Below are positions 60,227 through 64,000 of a DNA stretch of 64,000 bases, piece by piece. The translations under genes were made by a program, and so were the position numbers. A model generated the notes under the pieces. It saw only the letters and a program-made list of their open reading frames with translations. It was not told where the DNA came from and did not search any database. The stretch spans positions 248,001 through 312,000 of the forward strand of contig NZ_CP064786.1 in assembly GCF_017094485.1 (NCBI RefSeq), in the 5' to 3' direction. This DNA is from Natranaeroarchaeum sulfidigenes. Lineage in GTDB: Archaea > Halobacteriota > Halobacteria > Halobacteriales > Natronoarchaeaceae. Position 1 is the stretch's first letter. The number at the start of each line of letters is the position of its first letter.

Positions 60227-60756
60227 GCGACGACCGCCTCTACCCGGACGAGGTCGCGGGATCGTTCCCGGCCCCTCCGACGACGTTCGAGGACCGCGAG
60301 GGCCGGGACATCCGGATCGCACCGTATGGTACGGACGACAGGGAAGCCCTGGTCGAGATGTACGTCGGCTTCGATCCTGCTGACCGCGCACAGGGCATCC
60401 CCCCATCCTCGGAGCGGCGCGTCCGGGACTGGCTTGACGTCATCCTTGGCGAAGGCTACAGTGTCATCGCCAGCCACGGGGACGACATCGCCGGACACGC
60501 GGCGCTCGTACAGGATACCGAGGGCGACGCCTACGAGCTGGCGATCTTCGTCACACAGGAGTACCAGCGTGCCGGAATCGGCGGAAAGCTACTCCGGCAC
60601 CTGCTCGGCTATGGCCGAGAGCAGGGTATCGAGTGCGTCTGGCTCACCGTCGAGCGCTGGAACACGGCAGCAGTCTCGCTGTACGAGAAAGTCGGTTTCG
60701 AGAAAAGCGGCTCGGAGAGCTTCGAGCTGGAGATGGCACTCCGACTCTCAGACTGA
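60223..60756 (+). CDS. GNAT-family N-acetyltransferase
   Basis: This 177-residue acetyltransferase has a GNAT fold with the acetyl-CoA loop QEYQRAGIGGKLLRHLLGYGREQG and the final strand RWNTAAVSLYEKVGFEKSG. An N-terminal region with YVGFDPADRAQGIPP precedes the fold, as in some protein-lysine acetyltransferases. Coupling with the upstream uspA suggests it may be regulated by, or act on, a Usp, by analogy with Usp/GNAT pairs in bacteria. This is inference. Its 3' end overlaps the convergent Usp gene by 9 nt. Confidence 0.9.
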   Translation: MSDDRLYPDEVAGSFPAPPTTFEDREGRDIRIAPYGTDDREALVEMYVGFDPADRAQGIPPSSERRVRDWLDVILGEGYSVIASHGDDIAGHAALVQDTEGDAYELAIFVTQEYQRAGIGGKLLRHLLGYGREQGIECVWLTVERWNTAAVSLYEKVGFEKSGSESFELEMALRLSD

Positions 60757-61254
60757 GAGGACGGGTTGGCTGGCATACAGCAGAGTGTACTCGGCGGCCT
60801 TTTCAAGCACATCCGGTTCGTCGGTCTGTGGCTCCCGAGGGATAACGAGAAAGTCCGCATCGTTCTCCTCGGCGACATCGAGGACGACACTGCCGGGATG
60901 TTGTGTCTTGCGCTGGGTCGAGAAGCCGTACGCGATCATCGTACTGACAGGAACGTCTCGATCGGTGGCCATCTCTTCGATCGTCTGCAGATACGCTCTG
61001 TTGTTCTCAGCGACGGCATCCCCCTCGATCCGCTCCTGTTCGATCGCTCGAACGACCTCCTCGCCGAGCACGTATAGTGCCTCCAGACCGGCATCGTACC
61101 GGTCGGCAATCGCGATCGCGTACTCGACGGCCCGGGTCGACTCGTCGCTACCGTCGACCGGGACGAGGACGGTTTCGACGGTCGGTACCCGGTCGGGATC
61201 ATCGACAGGGGAGTCCTCGAAGCTGGAGCGAGGCTGAGTCGAGCGTGGTGACAT
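60748..61254 (-). CDS. Universal stress protein UspA family
   Basis: This 168-residue protein has an N-terminal disordered extension of about 25 residues and then the Usp fold, starting VETVLVPVDGSDES. It ends with the strand SQPVLSV. The loop region DFLVIPREPQTDEPDVLEKAAEYTLLYA lacks the G-2x-G nucleotide motif, so it may be an ATP-independent Usp. The ATG at 61254 is chosen. An in-frame extension further upstream (to 61422) overlaps the divergent gene and is arginine-rich. It converges on the GNAT gene with 9-nt overlap. Confidence 0.8.
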   Translation of the reverse strand: MSPRSTQPRSSFEDSPVDDPDRVPTVETVLVPVDGSDESTRAVEYAIAIADRYDAGLEALYVLGEEVVRAIEQERIEGDAVAENNRAYLQTIEEMATDRDVPVSTMIAYGFSTQRKTQHPGSVVLDVAEENDADFLVIPREPQTDEPDVLEKAAEYTLLYASQPVLSV

Positions 61255-61367
61255 ACGGGGACGAACGGGTGCCGCCGTCAAAAAGCCACCTGCCATCCGC
61301 TCGGCGCGGTGGACACCACGCGGGCGGCGGACCGGAGATTTATGCGACCTGCGGGGGAAGAGTAGGT

Positions 61368-61790
61368 ATGATCGAGACAGTCGTCGTCGCGACTGACGGC
61401 TCCGAGAGCGTCCAGCGGGCAATAAACGTCGCCGTGGACCTCGCAGAGCGGTTCGACGCGGAGGTCCACGCGCTGTACGTCATCGACGAGACGGACGTGG
61501 AGGGATCACCGGACGAGTTACGCGACGACCTGCGGGACGCGCTCGAACGGAGTGCAGAAGACGCGTTCGAGACAGTCCGGGAGAGCACCGATCGGGAGAT
61601 CTACACAGCCCTCAGAGAGGGACAACCGGCGAAGGAAGTCTGCGAGTACGGCCGTCAGGTCGACGCTGACGTAATCGCGACCGGCACCCGTGGTCGACAT
61701 GGCGAACACCGGTTTCTCCTCGGGAGCGTCGCCGAGCGCATCGTCCGATCGAGTCCGATTCCCGTCCTGACCGTCCGCCAGCTGGGCTAG
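61368..61790 (+). CDS. Universal stress protein UspA family, ATP-binding type
   Basis: This 140-residue canonical Usp has the N-terminal strand IETVVVATDGSESVQRAI. The nucleotide loop IATGTRGRHGEHRFLLGSVAERIVRSS satisfies G-2x-G-9x-G-S, so ATP binding is expected. The last strand is IPVLTVRQ. The ATG at 61368 is chosen, since the fold begins there. It is divergent from the preceding Usp, with a 113-bp spacer, and followed by a DHH phosphoesterase. Confidence 0.9.
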   Translation: MIETVVVATDGSESVQRAINVAVDLAERFDAEVHALYVIDETDVEGSPDELRDDLRDALERSAEDAFETVRESTDREIYTALREGQPAKEVCEYGRQVDADVIATGTRGRHGEHRFLLGSVAERIVRSSPIPVLTVRQLG

Positions 61791-61856
61791 CGCGCCACGC
61801 CGCAGAGCGGATCCGTGGATCGGCGGGTTCTTTGAGCCGGGCCCACAGAAGACGGT

Positions 61857-62948
61857 ATGGACGAGTCACTCATTGACGACAGCGAGCTCGCCCCGCCGCG
61901 GCGATCCGTACTCCCCGGCGAGGGGTTTTTCGTACCGGATTCTTTCGAAGAGGAACTCGAAGCGCAGGAGGCTGCCGAGGCGCTCGACGGCGTCGAGGTC
62001 GCCGTCGTCGCCGACCCGGACGCCGACGGACTGGCCTGTGTCGCTCTCTTGCAGGAAGTGTACGGCGAGGCCGCCCTGATCCCCGCCGGCCCCCACGACC
62101 TCGAAGACGGGATGGAGTACGTGGCCGAGTACGGCGAAGAGGGGATCACAGCCTTCGTCTGTGACCTCTGTCCGGACAGGTTCGAGTACGTCGACGAGGA
62201 GCTCGACGCCCTGCTCGACAGAGCCAGCGAAGTGCGCTGGTTCGACCACCACCAGTGGGACGACGAAGTCGCCGCGGCCGTCCGTGATGCCGGGGTCGAC
62301 CTCGTTGTCGGCGACTCCGACGAGGAGTGTACTGCCGATGTCGCCCTCCGCTCGCTCGATTACGACTTCCCCGAACACCTGCGCGACCTCGCGGTCGTCA
62401 CGCGCGATCACGACCTCTGGATCCGTGAGGACGAGCGCAGCGACGACCTGGCCGACTACTCCTACTGGTCGGAGCCCGAGGAGTACGTCGCGACGGTTGC
62501 CGAGTACGGGGCGGATCTGCCCGAAGACGTCCTCGACTTTCTCGAAGAACAGCGCATCGAGAAGAACGATCTTATCGACCGTGCGGTCAACCGCGCGGAG
62601 TTCGTCGAGATCGGCCCGTGGACGGTTGGGGTCACCTACGGCCGATGCTCACAGAACGAGGTCGCCGAAGCGATGCGCGAACAGGATGCGGACGCGTCGG
62701 TGATCGTCAAACCGGCCGGATCGGCGTCGATCCGCGGGACCGACGGCTTCGAGCGCTGCCACGAGGTCGCCGGACAGGTAAACGGCGGCGGCCACCCCAA
62801 GGCCGCGGGCTGTAAGCCAGATATCTACGACGACATGCTCGATTACGCCCACCACTGGACGAGCCGCGGCGCGACGACGAAGCAGGTGATTCTGGACGCC
62901 TTCCGGAACCTGGACTGGGAGGACGACGCCGCCGAGAACGACGAGTAG
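61857..62948 (+). CDS. DHH-family phosphoesterase
   Basis: This 363-residue metal-dependent phosphoesterase is related to RecJ and to oligonucleotide or cyclic-dinucleotide hydrolases. The N-terminal DHH domain has VVADPDADGLAC (residues about 51-62), the DLCPD and the metal-binding WFDHHQWDD. The DHHA1 domain carries VNGGGHPKAAGCK near the C terminus. Archaeal homologues include GAN/RecJ-like nucleases and stand-alone NrnA-like enzymes. This one has no extra DNA-binding domain. The substrate is undecided. Confidence 0.9.
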   Translation: MDESLIDDSELAPPRRSVLPGEGFFVPDSFEEELEAQEAAEALDGVEVAVVADPDADGLACVALLQEVYGEAALIPAGPHDLEDGMEYVAEYGEEGITAFVCDLCPDRFEYVDEELDALLDRASEVRWFDHHQWDDEVAAAVRDAGVDLVVGDSDEECTADVALRSLDYDFPEHLRDLAVVTRDHDLWIREDERSDDLADYSYWSEPEEYVATVAEYGADLPEDVLDFLEEQRIEKNDLIDRAVNRAEFVEIGPWTVGVTYGRCSQNEVAEAMREQDADASVIVKPAGSASIRGTDGFERCHEVAGQVNGGGHPKAAGCKPDIYDDMLDYAHHWTSRGATTKQVILDAFRNLDWEDDAAENDE

Positions 62949-62954
62949 GGCGGA

Positions 62955-63641
62955 TCAGTCCCGCGCCATCACTCGGAGGACGAGTTGCAGGACGTGGACG
63001 AACACGCCAGCGATGGCGATGTAGACGCCGATAGCGCTAAGAAACTCCGACGTGCCGCGGCGCTCGCGGATCCGCCAGATCTCCCAGCCGAGCCGGAGCA
63101 GGAAGCCGAAGAAGATGAAGACGAAGCCGAGCAGCGAGACGATCGGGATCAGCATGCCGACGCCGACGCCGACGACGCCCAGGATGAACGAGCCGTTGGC
63201 GTAGGTGCTCCAGCGATCGAAGCTCTTCGATCGGGCGTAGACGTAGGTGGCGATCAGGAAGGTGATCAGGACGGTAATGACACCGGCAATCCCCAGCGCG
63301 GTGACCTGCACGTCACGCGGGGCAAACGAAAGGATGCCTGCGCCGAGCGTCCCGAAGGCCAGCTGGAGTAACGCGACACCCGCGAGTGCAGTTCCCATGT
63401 TTCCGTTCTTGACGCCCTTTTCGGCGATAATCTCGCCGACCATCAGTGCGGCACCGTAGACGAGGACGCCGACGATCGGGGCGGCAAAGAGGTAGTCGTT
63501 GACCACCGCGAGCGGCGTCAGGACGAAGGCGTACATCAGCGCGACGTTGATCGTCATCAGCAGCGTCGCCATCCCGACGATGCGCCACTCACGGCTGTTC
63601 ATCAGGAACCCCCGACTGGTCGCCTGTGGATGCTGACTCAT
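62955..63641 (-). CDS. Multi-pass membrane protein, BAX inhibitor-1-like (tentative)
   Basis: This 228-residue protein has about seven predicted helices, starting near residue 22 (IVGMATLLMTINVALMYAFVL). It ends IGVYIAIAGVFVHVLQLVLRV, which recalls the C-terminal helix of the BI-1/YccA family of calcium-leak-type membrane proteins. The family call rests on topology and that end only. The ATG at 63641 overlaps the upstream gene's stop by 4 nt (ATGA), showing translational coupling. Convergent with the DHH gene (6-nt gap). Confidence 0.7.
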   Translation of the reverse strand: MSQHPQATSRGFLMNSREWRIVGMATLLMTINVALMYAFVLTPLAVVNDYLFAAPIVGVLVYGAALMVGEIIAEKGVKNGNMGTALAGVALLQLAFGTLGAGILSFAPRDVQVTALGIAGVITVLITFLIATYVYARSKSFDRWSTYANGSFILGVVGVGVGMLIPIVSLLGFVFIFFGFLLRLGWEIWRIRERRGTSEFLSAIGVYIAIAGVFVHVLQLVLRVMARD

Positions 63642-64000
63642 TCGTCTCGCTCCCCGACCACCCACTTGTGTGAGTAAGCGGTCCCACAGTCACACTGGGC
63701 GTAGGCGTGGATCACGTCACCCTCGCCGTAGAGTCCGCCGACCTCCTCGTTCTGTTCCTCGGCGAAGGCAAAGACGAAGCGCACGTCGTGGTCCGCACCG
63801 TCCGGACAGGTCCCGCCGGTGAGCGAGCGGTCGATCTCGCCCTCGGTGCCCATCGCTTTCTTTGCAAAGCCCATCGCGTCGGTACCGGTCGCCGACTGGA
63901 ACGCCGCCCGACCAGCCTCGCCGTCGACGATCAGCAGATGCCCCCCGTCGACGCGCTCGCCGAACCCGTCGAGTTTGTCAGGGTTGTCGACCGCCTCGTC
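63638..64000 (-). CDS. Small haloarchaeal conserved protein, 3' part (DUF5807-like; 5' end outside window)
   Basis: The reading frame is open from the window edge (64000) to its stop at 63638, giving 120 residues. It contains VDGGHLLIVDGEAGRAAFQSATG, then DAMGFAKKAMG. Cysteines follow in GGTCPDG and YAQCDCGTAYSHKWV, perhaps a zinc site. I associate this pattern with a haloarchaeal family DUF5807. The ATG at 63874 is therefore probably not the true start. It is coupled by a 4-nt overlap to the downstream membrane protein gene. Confidence 0.72.
   Translation of the reverse strand, partial: DEAVDNPDKLDGFGERVDGGHLLIVDGEAGRAAFQSATGTDAMGFAKKAMGTEGEIDRSLTGGTCPDGADHDVRFVFAFAEEQNEEVGGLYGEGDVIHAYAQCDCGTAYSHKWVVGERDE

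Overview
The window is a haloarchaeal chromosome segment. The evidence is the high G+C content with GAC/GAG/GTC-rich codons, very acidic predicted proteins, archaeal information-processing genes (SRP54, FtsY, RadA, transcription factor S), a halocyanin, Tat-type lipoprotein signals (RR…GC), many leaderless genes with a TATA-like box about 27 nt before the ATG, and short T-tract terminators. A bacterial-type xylose isomerase and a GH13 enzyme suggest a saccharolytic member of the class. The genus cannot be fixed from the sequence alone. No rRNA, CRISPR array or intact insertion sequence was seen.

Layout. 0-5.7 kb: FtsY (cut by the window edge), a MacB/LolCDE-like ABC exporter (one ATPase and two FtsX-type permeases) and a PAS histidine kinase. 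5.9-12.9 kb: a potassium and stress block (TrkA, an APC permease fused to universal stress domains, a free UspA, TrkH), then a small membrane protein/XRE regulator pair with a tandem operator, then SRP54. 14.5-22 kb: a carbon block with PEP carboxylase, a divergent Lrp/AsnC regulator and the inorganic-carbon transporter DabB-DabA. 22-27.2 kb: a minus-strand run of xylose isomerase, transcription factor S, two zinc-motif proteins, a degenerate RecA/KaiC-like ATPase and a beta-RFAP synthase-like GHMP enzyme. 27-31.6 kb: IlvD, two UspA genes, tandem 75-bp repeats and a palindromic tRNA-like relic downstream of tRNA-Arg(UCU), and PspAB. 31.6-40 kb: a cytoplasmic GH13 enzyme, RadA, a fused GlcD-GlcF-type oxidoreductase and a peroxiredoxin with a long tail. 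40-50 kb: small haloarchaeal conserved proteins, an NAD(P)-binding epimerase-like protein, a YkgJ-type cysteine-cluster protein, an XPD-like helicase, a duplicated-domain lipoprotein, Hsp20 and prephenate dehydratase. 50.5-59.6 kb: halocyanin, dihydrolipoyl dehydrogenase (E3), a second APC-Usp permease, an FAD protein and the E1alpha-E1beta-E2 operon of a 2-oxoacid dehydrogenase complex. 59.8-64 kb: a Usp/GNAT/Usp/Usp cluster, a DHH phosphoesterase, a membrane protein and a truncated small gene.

How the genes fit together. The most suggestive association is PEP carboxylase, which consumes bicarbonate, facing an Lrp regulator followed by DabBA, which is expected to accumulate bicarbonate. The sequence suggests an anaplerotic carbon-supply module. 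Its regulatory DNA contains three clear palindromes. The xylose isomerase promoter carries a match to the TACT-N7-GAGTA motif described for the haloarchaeal sugar regulator TrmB. The E1alpha promoter carries a cluster of CAGTA/TACTG boxes. Universal stress domains recur in at least eight genes. All functional assignments are made by reading motifs, without database searches.
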